Origin: Pseudomonadaceae bacterium | GTDB lineage: Bacteria; Pseudomonadota; Gammaproteobacteria; Pseudomonadales; Pseudomonadaceae | Assembly: GCA_030602315.1 (NCBI GenBank) | Contig: JAUVZY010000007.1 | Location: 52,120-116,119 of the forward strand | DNA length: 64,000 nt | Direction of reading: 5' to 3' | Part shown: in pieces, positions 41,863 through 50,861 of the stretch | How the letters are laid out: each line of letters opens with the position of its first letter | Numbering within the stretch: the stretch's first letter is position 1 | Notes under the pieces: model-generated | What the model was told of the DNA's origin: nothing | The model's database searches: none | Seen by the model: only the letters and a program-made list of their open reading frames with translations | Made by a program: the position numbers and the translations under genes

Positions 41863-41938
41863 GGGTCGTTAGCTCAGTCGGTAGAGCAGTTGGCTTTTAA
41901 CCAATTGGTCGTAGGTTCGAATCCTACACGACCCACCA
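41863..41938 (+). tRNA. tRNA-Lys (anticodon TTT)
   Basis: A 76-base cloverleaf: acceptor GGGTCGT with ACGACCC, discriminator A, encoded CCA, anticodon loop CTTTTAA giving TTT. It ends the three-tRNA cluster and is followed four bases later by a run of nine C residues. Confidence 0.97.
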
Positions 41939-42096
41939 TCTCCCCCCCCCTTTCGCTGTTTCCCCTCCTGGTTGTTTCTCCGGTTCATCCGATTCGTCGC
42001 GTTGGCGTTCCGCGTGTGGCGCAAAAGGCCTTGCCTGAAACCTGCCAAGGGCGGCGTGAGTCCCTATAATCCGCCGACGCCATCCGGGAGCCTGTC

Positions 42097-42945
42097 ATGC
42101 CGAATCTGACCCTAGCCGACCTCGCCAACCAGATCGAAGAGGATGTTCGTCGCGCGCTTGCCGAGGATATCGGCTCTGGCGACATCACGGCCCAGCTGAT
42201 TCCCGAGGATCGCCGCGCCAGTGCCCGGGTCATCACCCGCGAGCGTGCGGTGATCGCCGGTACCGCCTGGGTCGATGCGGTGTTCCGCCAGCTCGATGCG
42301 CGCGTGCAGGTACGCTGGGAAGTGGCCGATGGCGATCAGGTCGAGCCCAATCAGGTGCTGTTCCAGCTCGAGGGGCCGGCGCGGGCGCTGCTCAGCGGCG
42401 AGCGCGCGGCGCTGAATTTTCTGCAGACGCTCTCCGGCGTGGCGACGGTCTGCCGCTATTACGCCGATCTGGTGGACGGCACTTCGGTGAAGCTTCTGGA
42501 TACGCGCAAGACCGTTCCCGGGCTGCGCCTGGCGCAGAAATACGCGGTGACCTGCGGCGGCTGCCACAACCATCGGATCGGCCTGTACGACGCCTTCCTG
42601 ATCAAGGAAAACCACATTGCCGCCTGTGGTGGGATCGCCGAGGCGGTAGCGGCGGCGCATGCCATCGGGCCGGGCAAGCCGGTCGAGGTGGAGGTGGAAA
42701 GTCTCGACGAATTGCAGCAGGCGCTGGAGGCCGGGGCCGACATCATCATGCTCGATGAGCTGAGTCTGGCCGACATGCGCCGGGCCGTGGAGATCACTGC
42801 CGGGCGCGCCAAGCTGGAGGCTTCAGGCGGTATCAACGAGCAGACGCTGCGCACCATCGCCGAAACCGGGGTGGACTACATCTCCATTGGCGGGTTGACC
42901 AAGCATGTGCGTGCGGTGGATCTGTCCATGCGCCTGCAGCACTGA
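42097..42945 (+). CDS. nadC: Nicotinate-nucleotide pyrophosphorylase (carboxylating)
   Basis: NadC converts quinolinate and PRPP to nicotinate mononucleotide in de novo NAD synthesis. The 282-residue protein has the N-terminal alpha/beta sandwich ([14 protein letters not shown]) and the barrel with [58 protein letters not shown] and EASGGI, the substrate-contacting motifs. In P. aeruginosa pilABCD lie beside nadC, but here they do not. Confidence 0.95.
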   Translation: MPNLTLADLANQIEEDVRRALAEDIGSGDITAQLIPEDRRASARVITRERAVIAGTAWVDAVFRQLDARVQVRWEVADGDQVEPNQVLFQLEGPARALLSGERAALNFLQTLSGVATVCRYYADLVDGTSVKLLDTRKTVPGLRLAQKYAVTCGGCHNHRIGLYDAFLIKENHIAACGGIAEAVAAAHAIGPGKPVEVEVESLDELQQALEAGADIIMLDELSLADMRRAVEITAGRAKLEASGGINEQTLRTIAETGVDYISIGGLTKHVRAVDLSMRLQH

Positions 42946-42963
42946 GGCCGACCCTCAGCCCAT

Positions 42964-42999
42964 AAACGAAGAAGCCGCCCGAGGGCGGCTTCTTCGTTT
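42964..42999. terminator. Strong bidirectional terminator between nadC and yhcB-like gene
   Basis: AAACGAAGAAGCCGCC and its exact complement form a 16-bp stem with a tiny loop between the convergent nadC and YhcB-like genes, with T-rich ends in both directions. Confidence 0.88.
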
Positions 43000-43010
43000 G
43001 GTTCGGCGTA

Positions 43011-43442
43011 TCAGTGCCGGCCCTTGAGGCCGAACTCTTCGTGCAGGGTGCCCGGCGCATCGGCATCCTTCGGCGCGTAGTCCTTCGGCGGCTCGGTGAA
43101 CAGGGGCGCGCTCAGGCGTTCGCGATGCGAATGGCTGCCGCCTTCCTGCAGCGAGCCGAGCAGGCGCTCGCGGGTCTGCTCGTCCAGGGCCAGACGGTTG
43201 GCGCCTTCGGCCAGGTGTTCCTGGATGTCCTGCTGGGTGGTAGCCAGGCGCTGCAGCAGGCTGGCGGTGGTGTTGAAGTGGGTGATCACTTCGCTCTGGT
43301 AGGTGTCGAAGCGCTCCTGCAGCTCGTTGATCTCTTTGTGGCTGCTGGCCGGGCCGGTGTTGCGCCCGAGCAGGTAGCCGATGATGGCGCCGACGATGAT
43401 GCCGACGATCGGGAGTAGCCAGGTCGTGACGGTCTGTTCCAC
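43011..43442 (-). CDS. YhcB/DUF1043 family inner-membrane protein
   Basis: A 143-residue protein with one N-terminal transmembrane helix containing the family glycine pattern (LLPIVGIIVGAIIGYLLGR), then a long coiled coil (about 30-100, KEINELQERFDTYQSEVITHF) and a disordered tail. YhcB (ZapG/LapD-type names in E. coli) links cell division and envelope growth. I use a GTG start at 43442, preceded by AAGGA. An ATG at 43493 would add 17 polar residues before the anchor. Confidence 0.88.
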   Translation of the reverse strand: MEQTVTTWLLPIVGIIVGAIIGYLLGRNTGPASSHKEINELQERFDTYQSEVITHFNTTASLLQRLATTQQDIQEHLAEGANRLALDEQTRERLLGSLQEGGSHSHRERLSAPLFTEPPKDYAPKDADAPGTLHEEFGLKGRH

Positions 43443-43567
43443 GAGTCCTTCCTCATTAATGCATGCGATCGTTGAAGGCCGATGGGAGCGCATGCCTGGG
43501 CAATGCTTACAACCATTCGAGCCCCGAGGGGCCGCGAGCCGGCACAGTGGTATTTCAACGTGGTGTT

Positions 43568-43577
43568 ACGTTAACGT
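43568..43577. promoter_or_regulatory. 10-bp perfect palindrome in divergent gap
   Basis: ACGTTAACGT is a perfect palindrome between the divergent YhcB-like and hydrolase genes, about 100 bases before the hydrolase. It could be an operator. There is no independent support for a regulator. Confidence 0.25.
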
Positions 43578-43673
43578 CTCGGTTTTGCGCTGTACACCGG
43601 CGGTTATTGTGCCGGGTGCAGCGGCAGTGAGCTAGACGAGTCGGCCCGAAAGACGGTCACGGAGTTTTTTGCC

Positions 43674-44300
43674 TTGTTGAAACGAGAACAGCCGGTCACC
43701 CTGGCCGGCCCCTGCGGTGCACTGGAAGGATTGCATTACCACGACCCGGACGCCAGCCGCCTCGCGCTGGTCTGCCATCCCAATCCGGTCAAAGGCGGCA
43801 CCATGCTGAACAAGGTGGTGTCCACCCTGCAACGCACCGCGCGTGATGCCGGCTACTCCACGCTGCGCTTCAACTACCGCGGCGTCGGTGCCAGCGCCGG
43901 CAGCCATGACATGCAGATGGGCGAGGTGGATGACGCCGAGGCGGCGGCGCGCTGGCTGCTCGCCGAGCATCCGGGCAAGCCGTTGACGCTGCTTGGCTTC
44001 TCCTACGGCGGCTTCGTCGCCGCGGCCCTGGCCGGGCGGCTGGAGGCTGCCGGCGTGGCGGTCGAGCGGCTGCTGATGGTGGCACCGGCCGTCTCGCGCC
44101 TGGGCGATGCGCCGCTGGCGCAAGGTTGCAGCATGACCATTATCCAGCCGGATCACGACGAGGTGATCGAGCCGCAGACGGTCTACGACTTCTCCGCCGC
44201 GCTCACCCGCCCGCACGAGCTTTTGAAAGTGGCAGAATGCGGCCATTTTTTCCACGGCAAGCTCGTGGAGCTGAAAGAGCTGGTGGCGCCCCGCCTGTGA
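43674..44300 (+). CDS. Alpha/beta hydrolase (dienelactone-hydrolase-like)
   Basis: A 208-residue alpha/beta hydrolase. It shows LVCHPNPVKGGTMLNKVV, FNYRGVGASAGSHD, the nucleophile elbow GFSYGGFVAA (serine), an acid in PDHDEV and the histidine in CGHFFHGKL, so the catalytic triad is complete. The substrate is unknown. The start is a TTG at 43674 (a second TTG follows at 43677), with CGGAG about ten bases upstream. A homologue lies beside trpS in P. aeruginosa as well (PA4440, from memory). Confidence 0.85.
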   Translation: MLKREQPVTLAGPCGALEGLHYHDPDASRLALVCHPNPVKGGTMLNKVVSTLQRTARDAGYSTLRFNYRGVGASAGSHDMQMGEVDDAEAAARWLLAEHPGKPLTLLGFSYGGFVAAALAGRLEAAGVAVERLLMVAPAVSRLGDAPLAQGCSMTIIQPDHDEVIEPQTVYDFSAALTRPHELLKVAECGHFFHGKLVELKELVAPRL

Positions 44301-44341
44301 GCGACGCCGCCCTGCCATCGACAGACAAGGCCTTCTGACCC

Positions 44342-45700
44342 ATGACCACCCGCATCCTCACCGGCATCACCACCACCGGCACGCCGCATCTGGGCAACTA
44401 CGCCGGGGCAATCCGCCCGGCCATCGTCGCCAGCCGCGCGCCGGACGCCGACTCCTTCTACTTCCTCGCCGATTACCACGCGCTGATCAAGTGCGATGAC
44501 GCCCAGCGCATCCAGCGCTCGCGTCTGGAAATCGCCGCCACCTGGCTGGCCTGCGGCCTGGATCCGGAGCGGGTGACCTTCTACCGCCAGTCCGACATCC
44601 CCGAGATCCCCGAGCTGACCTGGCTGTTGACCTGCGTGGCCGGCAAGGGCCTGCTCAACCGCGCGCACGCCTACAAGGCCTCGGTGGACAAGAACGTCGA
44701 AGCCGGCGAAGACCCGGATGCCGGCGTGACCATGGGCCTGTTCAGCTACCCGGTGCTGATGGCCGCCGACATCCTGATGTTCAACGCGCACAAGGTGCCG
44801 GTGGGGCGCGACCAGATCCAGCACGTGGAGATGGCCCGCGACATCGGCCAGCGCTTCAATCACCTGTTCGGTGGCGGCAAGGAACTGTTCACCCTGCCCG
44901 AGGCGGTGATCGAGGAGAGCGTGGCGACCCTGCCCGGCCTCGACGGCCGCAAGATGTCCAAGAGCTACGACAACACCATCCCGCTGTTCGGCACGGCCAA
45001 GCAGCTCAAGGACGCCATCGCCCGCATCGTCACCGACTCGCGCCTGCCCGGCGAGCCGAAGGATGCCGACAATTCGCATCTGTTCACCCTCTACCAGGCC
45101 TTCGCCACGCCCGAGCAGAGCGCACAGTTCCGCGCCGACCTGGTGGCCGGTCTGGCCTGGGGCGAGGCCAAGCAGCGCCTGTTCGCCTTGCTCGACGCCG
45201 AGCTGGGCGAGGCCCGCGAGCGCTACAACGCGCTGATCGCCAAGCCGGCGGAACTGGAAGACATTCTCCAGGCCGGTGCGGCCAAGGCCCGCAAGATCGC
45301 CACCCCCTTCCTCGGCGAACTGCGCGAGGCGGTCGGCCTGCGCAGCTTCCGCAGCGAGGTCAAAAGCGAGAAGGCGGCCAAGAAGAAGGGTGGCAAGGCC
45401 GCGCGTTTTGCCAGCTTCCGCGAGCAGGACGGCAGCTTCCGTTTCCGCTTCTTCGCCGCCGACGGCGAGGAGCTGCTGCTCTCGCGCCCGTTCCAGGACC
45501 CCAAGGCCGCCGGGGCGATCACCCAGCGGCTCGTCGCGCAGGGGCCGGATGCGCTGGAACTCCGCGCCGATGAAGGTGACCAATTCACGCTGTGGCTCGA
45601 CGGCGCCTGTGTTGCCGACAGCCCGGCATTTCCCGATGAACAAGCCCTCGAAGCCGGCATGCTGCGGCTGCGCGAGGCGCTGGCCAGTCTGGTGGAGTGA
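44342..45700 (+). CDS. trpS: Tryptophan-tRNA ligase
   Basis: TrpRS charges tRNA-Trp. The 452-residue class I synthetase has the HIGH-equivalent [13 protein letters not shown] and the KMSKS loop [15 protein letters not shown]. It is longer than the roughly 330-residue E. coli enzyme through a C-terminal extension from about residue 340. This extension has a basic stretch ([15 protein letters not shown]) and a small folded part, as in other Pseudomonas TrpS proteins. It lies 41 bases after the hydrolase and 33 before zapE. Confidence 0.94.
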   Translation: MTTRILTGITTTGTPHLGNYAGAIRPAIVASRAPDADSFYFLADYHALIKCDDAQRIQRSRLEIAATWLACGLDPERVTFYRQSDIPEIPELTWLLTCVAGKGLLNRAHAYKASVDKNVEAGEDPDAGVTMGLFSYPVLMAADILMFNAHKVPVGRDQIQHVEMARDIGQRFNHLFGGGKELFTLPEAVIEESVATLPGLDGRKMSKSYDNTIPLFGTAKQLKDAIARIVTDSRLPGEPKDADNSHLFTLYQAFATPEQSAQFRADLVAGLAWGEAKQRLFALLDAELGEARERYNALIAKPAELEDILQAGAAKARKIATPFLGELREAVGLRSFRSEVKSEKAAKKKGGKAARFASFREQDGSFRFRFFAADGEELLLSRPFQDPKAAGAITQRLVAQGPDALELRADEGDQFTLWLDGACVADSPAFPDEQALEAGMLRLREALASLVE

Positions 45701-45733
45701 GCGCCTGCCAAAGGCTGCAAGGAGAGAACGTTC

Positions 45734-46909
45734 GTGAACGATATGACCAAATTGCCAACGGTCGAGGGCGCCGCTACAGTGTCGGCCCCGTTTCACAACC
45801 CCGACCATGCCATGACCCCTCTCGAGCGCTATCAGGCCGATCTGAAACGTCCGGACTTCTTCCATGATCCGGCGCAGGAAAACGCGGTTCGTCATCTGCA
45901 ACGTCTGTATGACGATCTGGTGGCCGCCGATGACCGCAACAAGAGCGGGCTGATCGGCAAGCTGTTCGGCAAGAAGAAGGTCGAGCCGATCAAGGGCATC
46001 TACTTCTGGGGCGGCGTCGGTCGCGGCAAGACCTACCTGGTCGATACGTTCTTCGACGCGCTGCCGTTCGAGCAGAAGATGCGCACCCACTTCCACCGCT
46101 TCATGAAGCGGGTGCACGAGGAAATGAAGACCCTGAAGGGCGAGAAGAACCCGCTGACCATCATCGGCAAGCGCTTTGCCGACGAGGCCCGGGTGATCTG
46201 CTTCGACGAGTTCTTCGTCTCCGACATCACCGACGCGATGATCCTCGCCACCCTGCTCGAGGAGCTGTTCAACAACGGCGTGAGCCTGGTAGCGACCTCC
46301 AACATCGTGCCGGACGGTCTGTACAAGGACGGCCTGCAGCGCGCGCGCTTCCTGCCGGCCATCGCCCTGCTGAAGAAGCACACCGAGATCGTCAACGTCG
46401 ATTCGGGCATCGACTACCGCCTGCGGGCGCTGGAGCAGGCCGAACTGTTCCACTTCCCGCTCGACGCCGAGGCCCAGCTGAGCCTGGAGCGAAGCTTCAA
46501 GAGCCTCTTGACCGAGAACTGCAAGGTCGTCGAGAACGACCCGCTGATGATCGAGAACCGCGAGATCCGCGCGGTGAAGACTGCCAACGACGTCGCCTGG
46601 TTCGAGTTCCGCGAACTGTGCGACGGCCCGCGCAGCCAGAACGACTACATCGAGCTGGGCAAGATCTTCGGCGCGGTGCTGCTGGCCAACGTCGAGCAGA
46701 TGAACGTGGCCAAGGACGACATGGCGCGCCGCTTCATCAACCTGGTGGACGAGTTCTACGACCGCAACGTCAAGCTGATCATCTCCGCCGAAGTGGAGCT
46801 GAAAGACCTGTACGCCGGCGGCCGCCTGGAGTTCGAATTCCAGCGTACCCTGAGCCGTCTGCTGGAAATGCAGTCCCACGAGTACCTGGCGCGTCCGCAC
46901 AAGCCCTGA
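45734..46909 (+). CDS. zapE: Cell division ATPase ZapE (AFG1-like)
   Basis: ZapE is an AFG1-type ATPase that associates with the Z-ring under stress. The 391-residue protein has Walker A GGVGRGKTYLVD, Walker B ICFDEFFVSD, and TSNIVPDGLYKDGLQRARFLPAI. The GTG at 45734 has a good AAGGAG upstream and gives a 26-residue lead before MTPLERYQADLKRPDFFHD, the usual family start. The internal ATG has no Shine-Dalgarno, so I prefer the GTG. Confidence 0.93.
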   Translation: MNDMTKLPTVEGAATVSAPFHNPDHAMTPLERYQADLKRPDFFHDPAQENAVRHLQRLYDDLVAADDRNKSGLIGKLFGKKKVEPIKGIYFWGGVGRGKTYLVDTFFDALPFEQKMRTHFHRFMKRVHEEMKTLKGEKNPLTIIGKRFADEARVICFDEFFVSDITDAMILATLLEELFNNGVSLVATSNIVPDGLYKDGLQRARFLPAIALLKKHTEIVNVDSGIDYRLRALEQAELFHFPLDAEAQLSLERSFKSLLTENCKVVENDPLMIENREIRAVKTANDVAWFEFRELCDGPRSQNDYIELGKIFGAVLLANVEQMNVAKDDMARRFINLVDEFYDRNVKLIISAEVELKDLYAGGRLEFEFQRTLSRLLEMQSHEYLARPHKP

Positions 46910-46941
46910 TCGGGCACCTGGCTGATCGAGGCCTGTCGAAG

Positions 46942-46970
46942 AAAAAGCCGCTCTCGTTGGGCGGCTTTTT
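46942..46970 (+). terminator. Intrinsic terminator after zapE
   Basis: AAAAAGCCGC pairs with GCGGCTTTTT around a short loop, about 33 bases after the zapE stop, giving a T-run on the plus strand. It separates the trpS-zapE unit from nfi. Confidence 0.8.
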
Positions 46971-47002
46971 CATTGGTGGGCGCGCGCCGTTGCGAGGTTG
47001 AG

Positions 47003-47671
47003 ATGAGCGAGACGTTTCCTGGCTGGGACGGCAGCACCGCCGCCGCCCGCGCCTTGCAGATCGAGCTGGCCCGGCAGGTGCGCCTCGATGATGACTTTCC
47101 CGAGCTGTCGGTGATCGCCGGGCTGGATGTCGGCTTCGAGGAGGGCGGGGCGATCACCCGTGCGGCCGCCGTACTGCTCGATGCCGACACGCTCGAACCC
47201 CTGGCCGAGCGGGTGGCGCGGGTCGATACCTGCATGCCGTACATCCCGGGGCTGTTGTCGTTCCGCGAATTGCCGGCGCTGCTGGCGGTGCTCGAACAAC
47301 TTCCGCAGCAGCCGGATCTGGTCTTCGTCGACGGCCAGGGTATCGCTCACCCGCGGCGGCTCGGCGTGGCCGCGCATTTCGGTGTCGCCAGCGGACTGCC
47401 GAGCATCGGCGTGGCCAAGACGATCCTTACCGGTGTGCATGACGAACTGGGGCCGGAGAAGGGCGCGCAGACCCCGCTGCGCGACAAGGCCAGCGGCGAA
47501 GTCATCGGCACGCTGCTGCGCAGCAAGCTGCGTTGCCGCCCGCTGATCGTCTCGCCGGGCCATCGGGTCAGCCTCGGCACGGCCGCGGCGCTGGTGTTGC
47601 GCTGCGTCACCCGCTACCGCCTGCCCGAACCCACGCGGCTGGCCGACCGGCTCGCCTCGCGGCGCGGCTGA
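47003..47671 (+). CDS. nfi: Endonuclease V
   Basis: Endonuclease V nicks DNA one base 3' of deaminated bases such as hypoxanthine. The 222-residue protein has the DDE-type active site: Asp in [11 protein letters not shown], Glu in [15 protein letters not shown] and Asp in [21 protein letters not shown]. The YIPG wedge that separates strands is present. The ATG at 47003 ([10 protein letters not shown]) is chosen over the open frame start ten codons upstream, which overlaps the zapE terminator. Confidence 0.93.
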   Translation: MSETFPGWDGSTAAARALQIELARQVRLDDDFPELSVIAGLDVGFEEGGAITRAAAVLLDADTLEPLAERVARVDTCMPYIPGLLSFRELPALLAVLEQLPQQPDLVFVDGQGIAHPRRLGVAAHFGVASGLPSIGVAKTILTGVHDELGPEKGAQTPLRDKASGEVIGTLLRSKLRCRPLIVSPGHRVSLGTAAALVLRCVTRYRLPEPTRLADRLASRRG

Positions 47672-47749
47672 GCGCTTGGCAGGGCCGGGGTTCGGCAAAG
47701 CGGCGATTTGGCAGTAAGCTCTGCGCCTTTGCCGTCGGCTTCGAGCATC

Positions 47750-48301
47750 ATGCAGCTGAACCCTGAAACCGGCTGGGTAGCCGGAATCACCCATTGCCCA
47801 TCGCCCAACTGCAACGCCCGCCCAACGGGCGAGGTGTCGTTGCTGGTGATCCACAACATCAGCCTGCCGCCCGGCCAGTTCGGCACCGGCAAGGTCCAGC
47901 AGTTCTTCCAGAACCAGCTCGACCCGACCGAGCATCCGTATTTCCAGGAAATCGCCGCGCTCACCGTGTCGGCGCATTTTCTGATCGAGCGCGACGGGGC
48001 GATCACCCAGTTCGTCTCATGCGCCGAGCGCGCCTGGCATGCCGGCGTCTCGTGCTTTGCCGAGCGCAGCGGCTGCAATGACTTCTCTCTGGGCATCGAG
48101 CTCGAAGGCACCGACGACGCGCCCTACAGCGAGGCGCAATACGCCGCGTTGATTGCCCTGACCCGGTTGTTGCAGCAGGCTTATCCGCAGATCTCCGCCG
48201 AGCGTATCTGCGGCCATTGCGACATCGCCCCGACGCGCAAGACCGACCCCGGCCCGGCGTTCGACTGGGCCCGTTACCGCGCCGCGCTGGCGCCAAGCTG
48301 A
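47750..48301 (+). CDS. ampD: 1,6-anhydro-N-acetylmuramyl-L-alanine amidase AmpD
   Basis: AmpD recycles cell-wall muropeptides in the cytoplasm by removing the peptide from anhydro-muropeptides. Its loss raises AmpC beta-lactamase. The 183-residue Amidase_2 protein has zinc ligands His in LVIHNISLP and the His/Asp pair in GHCDIAPTRKTDPGPAF, plus HFLIERDG. The motif GCNDFSLGIELEG is typical. There is no signal peptide, consistent with the cytosolic AmpD. It is followed 14 bases later by ampE. Confidence 0.95.
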   Translation: MQLNPETGWVAGITHCPSPNCNARPTGEVSLLVIHNISLPPGQFGTGKVQQFFQNQLDPTEHPYFQEIAALTVSAHFLIERDGAITQFVSCAERAWHAGVSCFAERSGCNDFSLGIELEGTDDAPYSEAQYAALIALTRLLQQAYPQISAERICGHCDIAPTRKTDPGPAFDWARYRAALAPS

Positions 48302-48315
48302 CTCAAGGACTGCCG

Positions 48316-49140
48316 ATGAACTTCTTCGTGTTGTTGCTGGTGCTTCTGGCCGAGCGCTTTTCCGGTTTGCGCCGCGGCATCCAGCGGGATGGCTGGTGGC
48401 ATGACCTGCGCGCCCGTCACGAGCGCGCCGAGCAGCCCTGGCTGAGCCTGGCCTGGCTGGTGGCGCTGCCGCTGGTGTTGGTCGGGTTGCTGCTCGAGGT
48501 GCTCGAGCCGATGGCCTACGGCTGGCTGGCGTTGCCGGTGCATCTGCTGCTGGTGCTCTATGCGCTGGGACGCGGCGATCTGGCGGCCGAACTCGCGGCG
48601 TTTCGCGAAGCCTGGCGGCGTGGCGACAGCGAGGCGGCGGCACTGATCGCCCAGCGCGATCTGGGCCTGGAAGCGGCCGACGAGGCGACGCTGTTCGAGC
48701 AGGTCGAAGCGCGCCTGTTGTGGCAGGGCTTTCATGGCTTCTTCGCGGTGGTCTTCTGGTACGTGCTGCTCGGCCCGCTGGCGGCGCTGGCCTACCGGCT
48801 GCTGGTGCTGAGCGAGGCGCATGCCGCGCACGCCGCGCTGCGCGAGCGAGCCGGCTCGCTGCGCCATGCCTTCGACTGGCTGCCGGCGCGGCTGCTGGCG
48901 GCGACCTTCGCCCTGGTCGGCCACTTCGTGCTGGTCAAGCGCGTGCTGTTGCCCGCGCTGACCGACTGGGAGCTGCCGACCCGCCGGCTGCTGGCGGACG
49001 CCGGGCGGCTGGCCATCGACAACCCGGGCGCGATCGACGGCGAGGCGGGACTGGCGCGCCTGGACGCATTGCTCGCGCTGCTGATCCGCGGCGGTATCTT
49101 CTGGTACGTGGTGTTCGCCCTCTGGACCCTGCTGGGCTGA
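48316..49140 (+). CDS. ampE: Regulatory signalling membrane protein AmpE
   Basis: AmpE is an inner-membrane protein encoded with ampD. Its biochemical role is not settled. The 274-residue protein starts MNFFVLLLVLLAERFSGLRR and has four to five hydrophobic helices (LAWLVALPLVLVGLLLEVL, FFAVVFWYVLLGPLAALAYRL, LLAATFALVGHFVLV, FWYVVFALWTLLG). The start at 48316 replaces an upstream open frame that overlaps ampD. It converges with tatD with no gap. Confidence 0.9.
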   Translation: MNFFVLLLVLLAERFSGLRRGIQRDGWWHDLRARHERAEQPWLSLAWLVALPLVLVGLLLEVLEPMAYGWLALPVHLLLVLYALGRGDLAAELAAFREAWRRGDSEAAALIAQRDLGLEAADEATLFEQVEARLLWQGFHGFFAVVFWYVLLGPLAALAYRLLVLSEAHAAHAALRERAGSLRHAFDWLPARLLAATFALVGHFVLVKRVLLPALTDWELPTRRLLADAGRLAIDNPGAIDGEAGLARLDALLALLIRGGIFWYVVFALWTLLG

Positions 49141-49920
49141 TCAGTCCCAGCCCAGCAGCGCCCGGCTGTTGCGGTAGCTGGCCTCGGCCAGCGCCTCGGG
49201 CGCGATGCCGCGGATGTCCGCCAGTGCGCGACAGATCTGCGGCAGGAATTCGGGGCTGTTGCGCTCTCCGGCATGGCTGTGCGGGGCGATGTCCGGGGCG
49301 TCGGTTTCCAGCACGATGCTCTCCAGCGGCAATTGCTGCAGTACCCGGTGCATGCGCTGCGCCTGCGGCCAGGTACCGGCGCCGCCCAGCCCCAGCTTGA
49401 AACCCAGCCGGATGTATTCACGCGCCTCCTCCCAGCTGCCGCTGAACGCGTGCACCACCCCCGCGCGCGCGAGCTTGTGGCGCTTGAGGGTGGCGATCAT
49501 CGCCGCGTGGGCGCGGCGCACGTGCAACAGCACCGGCAGCGCGAACTCGGCCGCCAGTTGCAGCTGGGCGTCGAGCAGGGCCTGCTGGCGCTCGCGGTCC
49601 GGCTCGTCGATGTAAAAATCCAGGCCGATCTCGCCGATGGCACAGAGCTTGGGATGCCCGCGCAGGCGCTCGAGCCAGGCGCGCAACTGCTCAAGATGCG
49701 CGTTCTGGTGCTGATGCAGAAACACCGGATGCAGGCCAAGTGCGGCGAACACGCAGGGCTCCCGCTCGGCCAGCTGCCAGACCCGCGCCCAGTTGGCCGC
49801 CGACACCCCCAGCACCAGCAGGCGCTCGACGCCCAGCGCCTGGCTGCGCGCGATGACCTGGGTGCGGTCGGCGTCGAAGTCCTCGAAGTCGAGATGGGTG
49901 TGGGTATCGATCAGACGCAT
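49141..49920 (-). CDS. tatD: TatD family metal-dependent hydrolase
   Basis: TatD-type proteins are metal-dependent DNases of the amidohydrolase barrel fold. The 259-residue protein has the two-metal motif DTHTHLDF at the N-terminus, GEIGLDFY, HVRRAHAAM, HAFSGSWEEA and TDAPDIAP near the C-terminus, covering the family metal ligands. The exact cellular substrate is unknown. Its stop abuts the stop of ampE. Confidence 0.92.
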   Translation of the reverse strand: MRLIDTHTHLDFEDFDADRTQVIARSQALGVERLLVLGVSAANWARVWQLAEREPCVFAALGLHPVFLHQHQNAHLEQLRAWLERLRGHPKLCAIGEIGLDFYIDEPDRERQQALLDAQLQLAAEFALPVLLHVRRAHAAMIATLKRHKLARAGVVHAFSGSWEEAREYIRLGFKLGLGGAGTWPQAQRMHRVLQQLPLESIVLETDAPDIAPHSHAGERNSPEFLPQICRALADIRGIAPEALAEASYRNSRALLGWD

Positions 49921-49935
49921 GGCGGCTCTCGTCGG

Positions 49936-50175
49936 TCAAAGCTGGCGCTCGATGTGGATGTCGCTGACGCCCAGCTCCACCAGTCGCGCCTGTTCGCTGG
50001 GCACCTCGGGGTCTTCCCAGGGCTGGTCGGTGGCGGCCCGTGGCTCCTGCACGTGGCGCAGCAGGATGGCGTTCTCCACGCGCGCCAGGGCGGGCTCCTC
50101 GAAGGCTTCGAGCAGCAGCGTCTGCGGCTGGCCATTGAGGGTGTAGTGGATGCAGTAACGCTTGAGCTCGGTCAT
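49936..50175 (-). CDS. Small conserved-looking protein of unknown function
   Basis: A 79-residue protein, MTELKRYCIHYTLNGQPQT onwards, with a beta-rich N-terminal half (RYCIHYTLNG, TLLLEAFEEPA) and a terminus DIHIERQL. I do not recognise a family. A GGAG precedes the ATG at 50175 and the codon use is like its neighbours. It ends 15 bases before tatD on the same strand, so it may be cotranscribed with tatD. The much longer open frame to 50877 covers antisense or overlapping sequence and is not used. Confidence 0.7.
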   Translation of the reverse strand: MTELKRYCIHYTLNGQPQTLLLEAFEEPALARVENAILLRHVQEPRAATDQPWEDPEVPSEQARLVELGVSDIHIERQL

Positions 50176-50225
50176 GGTTCGCTCCGCACGGGCTGACTGT
50201 ACCTGTTCGGACCGGCGAATCGCAC

Positions 50226-50744
50226 TCAGGCTCCCGCCAGCGGCTGCCGCTCGCGTGCCAGCAGCGCGGCCTTGCGCGCCAGCCCCCAGCGGTAGCCAGC
50301 GAGCTGCCCGCGGCTGTTCACCACCCGGTGGCAGGGGATCAGCACCGCCAGCGGGTTGCTGGCGCAGGCGCGGGCCACCGCGCGCGGATGGCTGCCCAGA
50401 CGCGCGGCGAGTGCGGCATAGCTGACGGTCTGCCCCGCCGCGATTTCGCCGAGCGCCTGCCAGACGCGCTGCTGGAACGGGGTGCCGGCCGGGGCGAGGG
50501 GCAGGTCGAGCGGGCTGTCGGGCTGCTCGAGGCGCCGCAGGATCTGCGCCATGTCGCCTGACAGCGATGGCTCGGCCACCAGCGCGGCGCCGACGAAGCG
50601 TTGCGCGAGCTCTTCCAGTGCCGCCTCGGGCGAGTCGGCCAGTAGCAGCGCGCGCAGGCCGCTGGCATCGGCCGCCAGCAGCACCCAGCCGAGGGGCGAT
50701 TCGGCGAGATGGTAGGCGAGTGGGGGACGCAGCGCGGCAGCCAT
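50226..50744 (-). CDS. Methylated-DNA-[protein]-cysteine S-methyltransferase
   Basis: This suicide enzyme removes alkyl groups from O6-alkylguanine onto its own cysteine. The 172-residue protein has the C-terminal signature TPFQQRVWQALGEI and the active site IPCHRVVNSRGQLAGYRWG. It resembles the Ada C-terminal half and Ogt. Ada's AraC domain is absent, so it is a stand-alone repair protein (ogt-type). The ATG at 50744 has GGAGG five bases upstream. An earlier ATG at 50822 adds 26 residues without a Shine-Dalgarno. Confidence 0.9.
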   Translation of the reverse strand: MAAALRPPLAYHLAESPLGWVLLAADASGLRALLLADSPEAALEELAQRFVGAALVAEPSLSGDMAQILRRLEQPDSPLDLPLAPAGTPFQQRVWQALGEIAAGQTVSYAALAARLGSHPRAVARACASNPLAVLIPCHRVVNSRGQLAGYRWGLARKAALLARERQPLAGA

Positions 50745-50861
50745 CGGAGCCTCCGGTAAATAGCCATTCAAAATGTATGGAAAAGATGTTTTCGCCTTGA
50801 CCGCACGGCCGGGCCTGACCATGCTTTGCGCATTTCATCACATCGAAGTAGGAGAGCGGCC

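Noticed and set aside
41942..41950. Run of nine C residues after tRNA-Lys
   Set aside because: It is not in a coding sequence and has no partner motif. It could be phase-variable only if it affected a promoter or gene, which is not evident.
44183..46900. 905-codon minus-strand frame opposite trpS and zapE
   Set aside because: It mirrors the codon bias of two well-supported plus-strand genes and crosses both. No motif is seen.
50797..50825. TTGACC-N17-CATGCT as a promoter for the ferritin gene
   Set aside because: The -35 is good but the -10 matches only about half of the consensus, so I did not list it as a feature.
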